From the NCBI RefSeq assembly GCF_002939385.1, contig NZ_MULI01000009.1, positions 62,001-126,000 of the forward strand: a DNA stretch of 64,000 nucleotides, written 5' to 3'. The translations under genes and the position numbers were made by a program. Positions 40,963-49,725 of the stretch are shown piece after piece; the stretch's first letter is position 1, and the number at the start of each line of letters is the position of its first letter. The DNA is from Streptomyces sp. MH60. GTDB taxonomy: Bacteria; Actinomycetota; Actinomycetes; Streptomycetales; Streptomycetaceae. Below the pieces are notes generated by a model that was given only the letters and a program-made list of their open reading frames with translations, searched no databases and had not been told where the DNA came from.

Positions 40963-43920
40963 GTGAGTGAGGGGCGGGGGATGTTCAGGGAGAAGGACAC
41001 GGTCCAGGCGTTCGTAACCGACCGGCTCACCGCCCTTCCGGATCTCGCGTGGGCCCGTCGGGGGACGCAGCTGGACCGGACCGAGCAGGATGTCCTCGTC
41101 GAGTCCGAGGTGCGCGACGCGTTGGTCCGTCTCAACCCGGCCATCGCCGCTGACCCCGAGCTCGCCGACGAGGTGCTCTACCGGCTCACCGGGCTGATTC
41201 GTTCGGCACGTGGCGAAGGCGTAGTCAAGGCCAACGAGGACTTTCGTTCCTGGCTGCTCGGAGAGCGCACGATGCCCTTCGGGCAGGACCACGAGCATGT
41301 CACTGTCCGTCTGGTCGACTTCGATAACCCCGCCCGCAACCGCTACCACCTCAGCACGGAGGTCAGCTTCTGCCGTGGTACGACCCGGCGCCGTTTCGAC
41401 CACGTGCTGTGGGTCAACGGGATTCCTGTGGTGGTGGGTGAGGCGAAATCCGCTACGCGCCCGGGTATCACCTGGGCCGACGGGGCACTCCAGGTCGATG
41501 GCTACCAGAACGACGTACCGGAGTTCTTCGTCCCCAATGCCTTGTGTTTCGCCACCGACGGGCGTGACCTGCGCTACGGAAGTCTCCGGCTGCCCCTTCA
41601 CCTGTGGAGCCCGTGGTGGTCGCCGGGGCTGCGCGAGGAGCATCCCGAGGCCGGCCCCGGGTACCTCCGTCAGGCCGTCGACGGCCTGCTGAATCCGTCG
41701 ACAGTTCTCGACATCATCCGGAACTTCACGGTCTACAGCACTGATGACCGTCACCGGAAGATCAAGAACATCTGCCGCTATCAGCAGTACGAGGCCGGCA
41801 GGCGGATGGCCGACCGGGCAGCTGCCGCAGTGCATAACGCGGACGCTCCGCGGAAGGGTCTGGTGTGGCACTTCCAGGGCTCCGGCAAATCCCTGCTGAT
41901 GGTGTTCACGGCTCAGGCGCTGCGTACCGACCCGCGCACCGGCACTCCCACAGTGCTGATAGTCGTGGACCGGCTGGATCTCGATACTCAGATCACCTCC
42001 ACCTTCGGCGCCTCGGACATCCCGAACGTGGTCACGGCGGGCTCCGGCGACAATCTCGGGGAGATGCTCGCGACGGGCCAGCGGAAGATCATCGTCACCA
42101 CCGTGCACAAGTTCAAGAATCTGGACCGGGTTCTGTCCGCACGCCGTGACATCGTCTGCCTGGTCGATGAGGCGCACCGCACGCAGGACCGGGATCTGGG
42201 GCAGAGGATGCGCGAGGCTCTGCCCGGTGCGGTTTTCTTCGGTCTCACCGGAACCCCTGTCAACCGAAGCGACGTCAACACCTTCAAGACGTTCGGTTGC
42301 GAGGAAGACGAAGGCCGCTACCTCTCGCGGTATACCCAGGCCGACTCCCTTCGTGACGGAACCACACTGCCGCTGCACTTCGAGCCGCGGGATGCGCGTT
42401 TCCGGATCGACGGCGAAGTCCTCGATGCCGAGTTCGAGAAACTCGCAGAGCGGCTCTCCCCTCGTGAGAAGGCCGCCATGGCCAACCGTGCCGCGCGCAT
42501 GGGGGCGTTGATCAAGGCCCGCAAGCGCATTCGCATGGTGTGTGAGGACATTGCGCGGCACTTCCGGGAGAAGGTGGAGCCCGAGGGTTTCAAGGCACAG
42601 GTCGTTGTCTTCGATCAGGAGGCATGTGTCCTGTACAAGAAGCACCTGGACGCACTGCTGGGACCGGAGACCAGCGAGGTCGTGATGTCCACCCAGGGGC
42701 AGCCGAAGGAAATCCAGGAGCGTTTCGGAAGGGACAAGGACGAAGAGGCGGCACTGCTGGATCGCTTCCGCGACCCGGACGACCCGCTGAAGATCCTTGT
42801 CGTGACGGCCAAGCTGCTCACCGGCTTCGACGCCCCGATCGCCCAGACGATGTACCTGGACAAGGTCATGCGCGACCACACGCTCCTCCAGGCCGTCTGC
42901 CGGGTGAACCGCCCCTACCGGCGGCCGGGCAGCGAACAGGCCAAGTCGCACGGTCTGATCGTGGATTACCTCGGTGTTTTCGCCCGCCTCGGACAGGCGA
43001 TGCGCTTCGACGAGCGGGCCGTCGAGCGTGCGGTGACCAGCATCGAGGGCCTGTGGGACGAGTTCCCCGGGGCTCTGCGCGCGTGCCTGGAGTTCTTCTC
43101 GGGGGTGGACCGTGCCGAGGATGGCTACGAGGCGCTGTTCGCGGCGCAGGACAAGCTGCCCGATGCCGGGACCCGACAGGCGTTCGCGGAGGCGTTCGCC
43201 CGGCTGGCCCGGTTGTGGGAGGCACTCGCCCCGGACCCGCGGCTGAGCCGGCACGTTGACGACTACCGCTGGCTTGCGAAGGTTCATCAGTCCGTGCGTC
43301 CCAGCCATGCCACGAGCCCTCTGCTGTGGCGGGTACTCGGCCCCAAGACGCGCGAGCTGGTCAACGCCCACATCCACACCGACGTGCCGCCCGAACCACT
43401 GGAGACGCTCGTCATCGATGCCAGGATGGCCGAATATCTGCAGAGCGTCCCCGAGCGGGGTATCCGGCAGCTTCAGCCCCGGCTTCAGGACCGGCTCGGC
43501 AAGCGCCGTGGTGAGCCGCGCTTCGACTCTCTGGCGCAGAAGCTGGAGCGGCTGCGTCAGCAATACGAGGCTGGTCAGCTGGTGAGCCGGGAGTATCTCT
43601 ACCAGTTGCTGGACCTCGCGGAGCAGACCGCGCGGGCAGAGTCTGACGAGAAGCAGCAGGACCCCAGGGAGCAGGGCAAGTACGCTCTCACCCGGCTGTT
43701 CGAGTCGTCCCGCCCTGAGGGCACCCCCGTGGCGGTCGCCAAGCTCGTCGAGGAGATCGACAGCATCGTCGAGGCGGTGCGGTTCCCAGGGTGGCAGCAC
43801 ACCGCGGGCGGCGAGCGCGAGGTGAAGAAGGCGCTGCGCCGCACGCTTGTCCGCTACCAGCTACAGCGGGACGAAGAACTGTTCCAGAAGGCGTACGACT
43901 ACATCCGGCAGTACTACTGA
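40963..43920 (+). CDS. hsdR: Type I restriction endonuclease/translocase subunit
   Basis: Motor and nuclease of 985 residues. The N-terminal PD-(D/E)xK nuclease shows Asp146 and Glu160-Ala-Lys162 in DHVLWVNGIPVVVGEAKSA. The SF2 motor has Walker A FQGSGKS (304-310), DEAH (402-405), GLTGTP and QAVCRVNRPYR. The C-terminal helical domain (about 750-985) binds the methylase. All core motifs are intact. GTG 40963 or ATG 40981 could start it. It follows hsdS by 45 bp. Confidence 0.94.
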   Translation: MSEGRGMFREKDTVQAFVTDRLTALPDLAWARRGTQLDRTEQDVLVESEVRDALVRLNPAIAADPELADEVLYRLTGLIRSARGEGVVKANEDFRSWLLGERTMPFGQDHEHVTVRLVDFDNPARNRYHLSTEVSFCRGTTRRRFDHVLWVNGIPVVVGEAKSATRPGITWADGALQVDGYQNDVPEFFVPNALCFATDGRDLRYGSLRLPLHLWSPWWSPGLREEHPEAGPGYLRQAVDGLLNPSTVLDIIRNFTVYSTDDRHRKIKNICRYQQYEAGRRMADRAAAAVHNADAPRKGLVWHFQGSGKSLLMVFTAQALRTDPRTGTPTVLIVVDRLDLDTQITSTFGASDIPNVVTAGSGDNLGEMLATGQRKIIVTTVHKFKNLDRVLSARRDIVCLVDEAHRTQDRDLGQRMREALPGAVFFGLTGTPVNRSDVNTFKTFGCEEDEGRYLSRYTQADSLRDGTTLPLHFEPRDARFRIDGEVLDAEFEKLAERLSPREKAAMANRAARMGALIKARKRIRMVCEDIARHFREKVEPEGFKAQVVVFDQEACVLYKKHLDALLGPETSEVVMSTQGQPKEIQERFGRDKDEEAALLDRFRDPDDPLKILVVTAKLLTGFDAPIAQTMYLDKVMRDHTLLQAVCRVNRPYRRPGSEQAKSHGLIVDYLGVFARLGQAMRFDERAVERAVTSIEGLWDEFPGALRACLEFFSGVDRAEDGYEALFAAQDKLPDAGTRQAFAEAFARLARLWEALAPDPRLSRHVDDYRWLAKVHQSVRPSHATSPLLWRVLGPKTRELVNAHIHTDVPPEPLETLVIDARMAEYLQSVPERGIRQLQPRLQDRLGKRRGEPRFDSLAQKLERLRQQYEAGQLVSREYLYQLLDLAEQTARAESDEKQQDPREQGKYALTRLFESSRPEGTPVAVAKLVEEIDSIVEAVRFPGWQHTAGGEREVKKALRRTLVRYQLQRDEELFQKAYDYIRQYY

Positions 43921-44042
43921 GGCGGACCTCGGACCATGACCCACCGGATGTCAGTGCCCGGCCTTATCGTGCCATCAGGCATGGGCTTCAACCGCGCCTA
44001 CCAGGCCACCACCCATCCCAGGCTCGAGAGGGGGCGAGCGTC

Positions 44043-45281
44043 ATGACCCCGGCTCACGACCTGCGCGCGTCGGCGACACGGCCCACCGTCGTGACCGTGC
44101 GCGAGGCGCTCGCCCAGCTCCACGACGGAAAGCTGCGCCAAGCGTCAGAGCCGTCCATCAGCGCAGAGTGGTCGGATCACCACAAGCATGTGCTTCTCGA
44201 CTCCGTCCTGCGCGGCTGGCCAATCGGCACACTGCTCGTCGCCCGTGAGGCGGATGGATCCAGAGTCTTGCTGGACGGACAGCGACGCCTGGCGGCACTC
44301 GAGGAGTTCGTACGCGGCGACCTGCTGCTCGACGGCAAACTCACGCCCCCGGTCCGTGAGCTGCGAGAATCCGACGGCAAGACATATCACGCTCTGCCGC
44401 AGGGGCTGCGTACCACGATCGACGACTATCCGCTCGTGCTTCTGGAGCTCAACGAGCTGCCCCCCGCCGAGCTGCGTACGGCGGTGCTGCGCCTCAATCC
44501 TCATGGCGGACTGACCGAAGCGGGACGCATGCTCGTCGAGTCGGGCTCGTTCGGCGAGCAGGTCCGGGTCCTCGTGGCCGCCGCGGCCGACTGGGGTATG
44601 GGCGAGGAGCGCATTGGCTTCGGGAACGTCGGCCTGGCCTACGAGGACGTGATCAGCAGGGTATTGGTCGCCGTGGAAGCAGGCAGCGTCCAGGCTGCTG
44701 CGGTCGGCAGCGAGCAGCTGAACAACCGGCTGCGCTCTGCTGATGCGGTGGCCGACCACACGCGAGACGAGGTGGCTGACGCTCTCAAGGGATTGCTCTC
44801 CTTGCCCGCACTCGACATGCCGGCAGTCCGGTTCACCAAACCGACTCTGCTGACCTGGACGCTGGTCATGGTCCATGCCCGGCGTGCCTTCGGGGCCGGC
44901 GCCGAGCACCATCTTGGGTATCTCCTCGAATGGCTGGAGCCCGAGCGCCGGAAGCTGGCTGCCGAGCTCGGGCCGGGAGCAGCTCCTCCACTCAGGTCCG
45001 CGTTCCGTGAGCTGCCCTATGCTGCGTTGCTTGAGCGGTTCAACGAGGTAGCCGCTGTGGGCGCGAACACACCCGAGGCGACGGTGCTGCGGGACGCCAT
45101 TGGCTGGCTCTTCCTTGTGGCGACAGGCGGCGCCCCGTCGCGCCGGGTCTCCCCCGTGCCTGACGTGCTGCGCATGTACGCGGCACTGACCAGCGCGGGA
45201 GACGCGCCGTTCACTGAGGACAGGATCGACCAAGTGCTGTGGGAAGACGGGGCCTTGAAGTCCTGGGGGGAGTGGCGTTGA
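44043..45281 (+). CDS. DUF262 (ParB/Srx-like) domain protein
   Basis: A 412-residue protein. The N-terminal DUF262 region reads PSISAEWSDHHKHVLLDSVLRGWPIG, with the family motif LLDGQRRLAALEEF (DGQRR at 78-82) that binds or hydrolyses nucleotides in GmrSD- and SspE-type defence proteins. No HNH/DUF1524 nuclease motif is visible in the C-terminal part, so a nuclease partner would be needed. Its stop overlaps the TTG of the ATPase/TOPRIM gene (TTGA). It lies 122 bp after hsdR on the same strand. It is likely a sensing or NTPase half of a two-gene defence module; that is inferred. Confidence 0.8.
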   Translation: MTPAHDLRASATRPTVVTVREALAQLHDGKLRQASEPSISAEWSDHHKHVLLDSVLRGWPIGTLLVAREADGSRVLLDGQRRLAALEEFVRGDLLLDGKLTPPVRELRESDGKTYHALPQGLRTTIDDYPLVLLELNELPPAELRTAVLRLNPHGGLTEAGRMLVESGSFGEQVRVLVAAAADWGMGEERIGFGNVGLAYEDVISRVLVAVEAGSVQAAAVGSEQLNNRLRSADAVADHTRDEVADALKGLLSLPALDMPAVRFTKPTLLTWTLVMVHARRAFGAGAEHHLGYLLEWLEPERRKLAAELGPGAAPPLRSAFRELPYAALLERFNEVAAVGANTPEATVLRDAIGWLFLVATGGAPSRRVSPVPDVLRMYAALTSAGDAPFTEDRIDQVLWEDGALKSWGEWR

Positions 45282-46756
45282 GCCGGGACGCAGAGGATGA
45301 GGAGGTCCTCCGCCGGGCCCAGATCAAGAATCACTACCGCAAACTGGCCAGTGGCCAAGTGCGTTCACCGCTGCGCAGGGTTGAGATCGACGGACATGCG
45401 CACCTCGGCTCGCTGGTTGCCGAGATGGCGCCGGGTATCACACTCCTGTGCGGGGTCAGCGGCGCGGGCAAGACGCAGTTCCTGCGAACGCTCGCCCGCC
45501 ATCTGCGGCATGAGACTTCACTGGACGGCGTACCGCACCCCACTGCCGTGCGGCTGATGGGCCAGTCCAGGCACCAGAAGAGCGATCGCAGCAAACCGGT
45601 GACGGGCGACGTGGAACTGGCCGAGGCCAAGGCCCCGTGTGTGTACGTCGACACCGCACGGGAGTGCTTCGATGTACTGGCCCAAGTGAGCCGAGTGCCG
45701 GCACACGAACTTGAAAGCGAACGTGCTACAGCCGAGAAGGCTCCCCGCAGTGCCTGGTTCGACCAGGCCCTCGGCAGCATCATGGGGCGCCCCTACGATC
45801 TGGTCACACACCAGGAGCTGGACCGCCGTTCCCCGACCTCCGGCGAGGCACCCACATGGTTCTATTACGAGCTCGGGCGCCACGGCGACACCTACGGTCC
45901 CGAACAGATGAGTCTGGGTGAACTCGCCGCCTGCGTCATCCTGCGGGCCCTGCGCGGAGTGGCGCGCGGGAGCATTGTGCTGCTGGACGAACCCGAGAAC
46001 TTTCTCTCACCCCGCGCGCGCGAACGGCTGCTCGACATCATCGTCGCCCGTGCGGTCAAGATGGAGCTGTCCGTCGTCCTCGCCTCGCACTCGCCAGAGT
46101 TCGCTTACCTCTTGCCGGGCACCTCCCTGCGCACACTGGAGCGCGGAGTAGGCGGCGCGGCTCAGGCGACCATCTCGACAGGCGCCATTCCTGCTCAAGT
46201 CAGCCGGAAGCTGGGCATGGCTCCGCGGGTCGAGGCAGTGCTGCTGGTCGAAGACCGCTTCGCGCGGCTGATGCTGGAGGAGCTGCTCCGCTGCCACCTG
46301 CCGGAGCTGGCCCCGCATCTGTGTGTGCAGGATGTGCGTGGCGCCGACACCGCCGTCACCATCGCACGGGTCCTCGGTCCGACCGGACCGGCCGTGGCTT
46401 TTCTCGGTGTACTGGACGGCGATACACGCTCTGAACCAGGTCGTCAGGGAGAGTGGCTGGAGTACCTGCCAGGCAACCACGACCCCGAGGCCGTCGTCAT
46501 GCAGATGCTCCAGACACGCATGGGGGCAGCGGCCAAGGAACTCGGCGTGACAGAGGATGCCCTGGGGCACGCTCTGGAGGAAGCGCACGTGTGCAATATC
46601 CACGATCAGCCTGCCATCGTGAGTGAACACACGGGCGTGGACGAGGGGCGGCTGATCTCCTTCGCAGTGCGCAGACTCCGCTCTGTGCCGGATCTTCGCA
46701 GGGACACCGATCAGCTCATAAAGCGGATTCGAACGCTTGTGACTACTGCGCCATGA
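45278..46756 (+). CDS. ABC-type ATPase with TOPRIM-like domain (OLD-family-like)
   Basis: The 492-residue protein has Walker A GVSGAGKT (59-66), ABC signature MSLGE (211-215), Walker B LLDEPE (235-240) and H-loop SHS (270-272), so it is an SMC/ABC-type ATPase. After it comes a TOPRIM-like part with LLVEDRFA (Glu at 325) and GVLDGDT (Asp at 380 and 382), the acidic pattern of OLD-type nucleases. TTG 45278 is chosen for the 4-bp overlap with DUF262 and the GGGGGGAG upstream; a GTG two codons earlier is possible. Expected role: ATP-dependent DNA nuclease in phage defence, working with the DUF262 protein. Confidence 0.8.
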   Translation: MSRDAEDEEVLRRAQIKNHYRKLASGQVRSPLRRVEIDGHAHLGSLVAEMAPGITLLCGVSGAGKTQFLRTLARHLRHETSLDGVPHPTAVRLMGQSRHQKSDRSKPVTGDVELAEAKAPCVYVDTARECFDVLAQVSRVPAHELESERATAEKAPRSAWFDQALGSIMGRPYDLVTHQELDRRSPTSGEAPTWFYYELGRHGDTYGPEQMSLGELAACVILRALRGVARGSIVLLDEPENFLSPRARERLLDIIVARAVKMELSVVLASHSPEFAYLLPGTSLRTLERGVGGAAQATISTGAIPAQVSRKLGMAPRVEAVLLVEDRFARLMLEELLRCHLPELAPHLCVQDVRGADTAVTIARVLGPTGPAVAFLGVLDGDTRSEPGRQGEWLEYLPGNHDPEAVVMQMLQTRMGAAAKELGVTEDALGHALEEAHVCNIHDQPAIVSEHTGVDEGRLISFAVRRLRSVPDLRRDTDQLIKRIRTLVTTAP

Positions 46757-47082
46757 GAGAGATCCGCCATCCTGGTCATGACCGTGTGCGCGGCGCCGGC
46801 CGGGAGCGACTTCGTTCCTGGCGATCGGAGAGTAGATCGCCAACTCGCCGCCCCAGGTGCTGGGCCGACTCGACGTGCGCCCTGATCCGGTGCTGCCGCA
46901 GCAGCACGTCCCGGCCGAGACGACGGTCTGCCGACCGCTCACCCGCGTCGGCGGCGGGTTGGGCAGTGGGCGGCTGGCTCACCGACCGTCGACCTGTGCG
47001 GCCCCGACTGCGCGGTCTGTCCGTGGATGGCCAGGGCAACCGGAAGCAGCTGCGCGCACGGGCACCTGGATAGGCTCCACTC
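46757..47082. other. Non-coding gap in the island
   Basis: A gap of 326 bp between the ATPase gene and the candidate nuclease. I see no gene, and no clear terminator or promoter. Confidence 0.4.
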
Positions 47083-48513
47083 GTGGCCTTCATCGTGACA
47101 CTGAGCACACAAGAACTCGACGCGAACCTGGGCAAGTTCAGAATTGAGCAGAGACTGACCAAGTCCCGCCCCAAAAGCCTGAACATCGATGCAGCACTTG
47201 ATGGGCCGCCCATCGCGCTCTTGATCGGCGATGCACCTCCCCAGCACGGCCAGGACCGATCACGGTGGCTCGCGTGGATAGGCATCGTTGCTCGCCACGG
47301 CACAGTGGGGGCGGTCGACAAGAGCATCACCGTCGATCCGCTCCGAGAGTGCACGCAAGCTGTTCCCCTGGACGGCCCTGACGGTATCCTGCGCGACTTA
47401 CCAGAACCTCTGCGCCAGGAATTCGACAGCGCTTCGCTGCCGGGTACCGTAGGCGCTTGCAGCAACGCCGTATGGCAATCGCTGGAGAGTGCGCTCCGCA
47501 CAGCACGCCCCGGACTCGGTCCCCTGCTTGACTGGCTGATCGCCCAAGCCGACCCACCTGTCTTCGGGAGCAGTCCGGCCGACCAGTCGTGGCAGGAGCA
47601 GCGCGATGCAACAGGAAGCCTGCTTCGCATTGCCGATTTTCCGCTCTCTGCACTCGCTGCGTGGCGACGGCCGCCGTCAGAAGACGCTCCGTACGCCGCT
47701 GGGCTGATTCCGCAGCCCGTGGAACACAGTCTCATTGACTACGACGTCCGCGTCGCCGGTGAGGCATTCGAGATGTTCAGCGAATGGCAACAAGGCACCG
47801 GGGTCCGGTGCGACATTCACGTACTCCACGATGCATCGGGAAGACGACTCGAAGTGGTCAACGTCAACGCCACGCCCGTAGAATCGCGCCTGGGCACCGA
47901 CATGCTCTACTTCCACGAGCCCACCAAGAGTTTCGTCTTCGTCCAGTACAAACGGCTCGATCCTGACACTCGTTCGATCTACGTGGACGAGCGGCTGAGA
48001 CGTCAGCTTGATCGGCTCGAAGAAACTGCCAGGTTGAGCAGAACTCCGACGCAGCCGAGCGAATGGCGGCTCGGCAATGATCCATGCTTCCTGAAGCTTG
48101 CCTATTGGCCAAAGAATGCCGATAAGCGTCCGATGCAGGATCTCGCGCCGGGCATGTATCTGCCCGTCTCGTATGTACGGCTCCTACTCGAAGACGACTG
48201 CACTCGCGGCAAGCGAGCGAACAGCACGGCCCGGATTCTCGGCTACGGCCAAGTCGAACGACATCTTACGAGTACCCAATTCATCGACCTCGTCAAGCAC
48301 GGCCTTGCCGGAACCGTCGGCACCACAAGGGAGCAGCTGCACGCACTGGTCAAACAACGCGTGACCGCCGGCCACAGCGTCGTGATGGCCACGGAATCGA
48401 GCGAGGAGTCGGTCCGAGCCCGGCAAGCCCGCATTCGGGACCGAGGCGCCAAGCGCAGGACGTACCTCCACCACGCCTACAAACAGAAAGCTCAAGAGCC
48501 TCGCAGTGAGTGA
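47083..48513 (+). CDS. Unrecognised protein with candidate PD-(D/E)xK-like nuclease motif
   Basis: I do not recognise this 476-residue protein as a known family. Residues 265-292 read PVESRLGTDMLY and then KSFVFVQYKRL: a Glu268, G-T-Asp273 and Gln288-x-Lys290 arrangement on what look like a beta hairpin, the pattern of PD-(D/E)xK nucleases with Q in place of D/E. The N-terminal ~210 residues are without clear motifs. The C-terminus is very basic (SVRARQARIRDRGAKRRTYLHHAYKQ). A weak ribosome site precedes GTG 47083. It is the last gene before attR and lies on the same strand as the defence genes, so a nuclease effector is a fair guess. It is unproven. Confidence 0.6.
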   Translation: MAFIVTLSTQELDANLGKFRIEQRLTKSRPKSLNIDAALDGPPIALLIGDAPPQHGQDRSRWLAWIGIVARHGTVGAVDKSITVDPLRECTQAVPLDGPDGILRDLPEPLRQEFDSASLPGTVGACSNAVWQSLESALRTARPGLGPLLDWLIAQADPPVFGSSPADQSWQEQRDATGSLLRIADFPLSALAAWRRPPSEDAPYAAGLIPQPVEHSLIDYDVRVAGEAFEMFSEWQQGTGVRCDIHVLHDASGRRLEVVNVNATPVESRLGTDMLYFHEPTKSFVFVQYKRLDPDTRSIYVDERLRRQLDRLEETARLSRTPTQPSEWRLGNDPCFLKLAYWPKNADKRPMQDLAPGMYLPVSYVRLLLEDDCTRGKRANSTARILGYGQVERHLTSTQFIDLVKHGLAGTVGTTREQLHALVKQRVTAGHSVVMATESSEESVRARQARIRDRGAKRRTYLHHAYKQKAQEPRSE

Positions 48514-48568
48514 CAGGGCGCAAATCACACACAGGTAAAATCGGGCCATACGAGGCATTTCATTTTCA

Positions 48569-48584
48569 CGGGACATACGCGGGA
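48569..48584 (+). repeat. Right copy of the 16-bp island-end repeat
   Basis: CGGGACATACGCGGGA, identical to 32689-32704, lies 60 bp inside attR. It is a candidate arm-type binding site for the integrase. Confidence 0.5.
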
Positions 48585-48644
48585 TCGCGCCGCTAACGCA
48601 GCGTCAGGCATCCCGCTGACCTGCAAAAACATCTAGGAACTGTC

Positions 48645-48690
48645 CGGCCTCCGGAGCCGTGTGCGCAGGTTCGAATCCTGCCGGGGGCAC
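48645..48690 (+). repeat. attR: right 46-bp direct repeat (partial tRNA-Arg)
   Basis: Exact copy of 32460-32505. It contains only the anticodon-arm-to-3'-end half of tRNA-Arg(CCG); the acceptor 5' strand and D-arm are missing, so it is not a functional tRNA. Confidence 0.93.
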
Positions 48691-48707
48691 ACTGTGTAAG
48701 TGTGCCC

Positions 48708-48747
48708 AAGACCCCGTCACCAGCGGAAACGCTGAGGCCGGGGTCTT
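48708..48747 (+). terminator. Original tRNA-Arg terminator beyond attR
   Basis: AAGACCCCG (48708-48716) pairs with CGGGGTCTT (48739-48747). The loop has ACCAGCGGAAACGC, also found in the hairpin at 32515-32548. Before integration this hairpin would have directly followed the tRNA gene. Confidence 0.65.
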
Positions 48748-49203
48748 CGCGTATGTGCAGCCGTATGCCGCTCGCAGCGGGCGTATGTCGGGGTCTGTGG
48801 ACGAGGCGTGGACGGGATCTTGAAGCTTCGTCGCAGGTGACCGCCAGCGAAAGCGGGGCCTACAGGCCATCGTCCAACGCGGATAAAGGCGCCGTCCGCC
48901 CTCACGAACCACACTCCCTGCCGATCGGCATCTGCCTATGCGCTCGTCGAAGCGCCTGGCAGCGATGGCCTGAAGCTCGCCGTGTCTGCCAGCAGCTCTC
49001 ACCACGCCCACTGCGCAACAACTCGACCGAGTCGGGCCCCATTTCCTTGCCCGCAGCGGGCGGAGCCCGCCTCGATTCGGGATGCGGACTCACCCCAGCG
49101 GCGCATACACAGCTGCACGCGAGTGCTTGTGTACGCGTGAGCATGTATGAGTAAGCTTGTGTCAGCGAGCACAACCTGATGTGTTCGCAAGGGAGAGGGA
49201 TCA
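48748..49203. other. Non-coding stretch beyond the island
   Basis: About 456 bp with no supported gene. The end near 49130-49190 is AT-richer than the surroundings and could hold a promoter for the gene that follows. Confidence 0.4.
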
Positions 49204-49725
49204 ATGCGCCTAATTGATGGCACACCGCAGGAGATCGCCGAGTTCCTTCGGCTCACTGGCACGGACGAGGACAGCGACTCGGGGGCTCCCGCCGAGGTCG
49301 CCACCGACGCACCTGTCGACGCGTTGGAGTGGACCCAGATCAGCGCTCTGGTCAACGGTCGAGCTCGCAGCGCAGATGTCGCCAAGCGAGTTCTGGACTT
49401 CTTGCGGGGGGTGGTAGACCTCGGCAATGTCGAGATTGGTCCAGGCGCGTCCGAGCGCACTCAGGACGGCCTCACTGACTACGTGATGGTGCGCGACGCA
49501 GGCATCCGCCGCTACGGGGCTGTGGCATACGTCAAACCCCGGAACGGTGGCCTGACGTTGCGCTTGACGAAGGAGGACGTGACCGATCTCAACGAGCCGC
49601 ACGTCAGCTACCGCGATGTCCGACCGGGGCATCAGTATGTCGTGAACTGCCCACTTCGCGACGATGATTCTGTTGAGACAGCACTGAAGCTCGTGCAGCT
49701 GGCTCTGGCGAAGGTCCGCAAGTAG
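49204..49725 (+). CDS. Hypothetical protein, possible DUF5655-like domain
   Basis: A 173-residue protein preceded by GGGAGAGGG. The N-terminal half is acidic. The C-terminal half (YGAVAYVKPRNGGLTLRLTKEDVTDLNEPHVSYRDV, then ALKLVQLALAKVRK) resembles small beta-sheet-plus-helix domains such as DUF5655, which occur with restriction-like systems, but the match is by eye and weak. No signal peptide or membrane helix. It lies just outside the island in a sparse accessory stretch. Confidence 0.6.
   Translation: MRLIDGTPQEIAEFLRLTGTDEDSDSGAPAEVATDAPVDALEWTQISALVNGRARSADVAKRVLDFLRGVVDLGNVEIGPGASERTQDGLTDYVMVRDAGIRRYGAVAYVKPRNGGLTLRLTKEDVTDLNEPHVSYRDVRPGHQYVVNCPLRDDDSVETALKLVQLALAKVRK

Larger units (their letters stand above)
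32460..48690. mobile_element. 16.2-kb integrated island at tRNA-Arg (defence cargo, decayed integrase)
   Basis: Bounded by a perfect 46-bp direct repeat (32460-32505 and 48645-48690) that is the 3' half of tRNA-Arg(CCG). Contents in order: a hypothetical gene, a frameshifted tyrosine integrase next to the tRNA end, a VapBC-like pair, hsdM1-hsdM2-hsdS-hsdR, DUF262-OLD-like ATPase, and a candidate nuclease. No replication, transfer or excisionase gene is seen, so it looks like a reduced integrative element (AICE or phage-like remnant) kept for its defence genes. GC appears lower than in the flanks in several genes, as judged by eye. Confidence 0.9.

Noticed and set aside
40891..43800. A 969-residue open frame on the minus strand opposite hsdR, and similar long frames opposite rho, prfA, atpA, lysA and the KS genes
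   Set aside because: High GC leaves few stop codons on the opposite strand. These frames are Arg/Val/Gly/Asp-rich without family motifs, and the other strand encodes clear enzymes.
48645..48690. A second tRNA-Arg gene
   Set aside because: Only the anticodon-arm-to-3' half is present; the 5' acceptor strand and D-arm are absent. It is the attR repeat.
48702..49154. A 150-residue frame right after attR
   Set aside because: It starts within the terminator hairpin, has no ribosome site and no coherent coding character.
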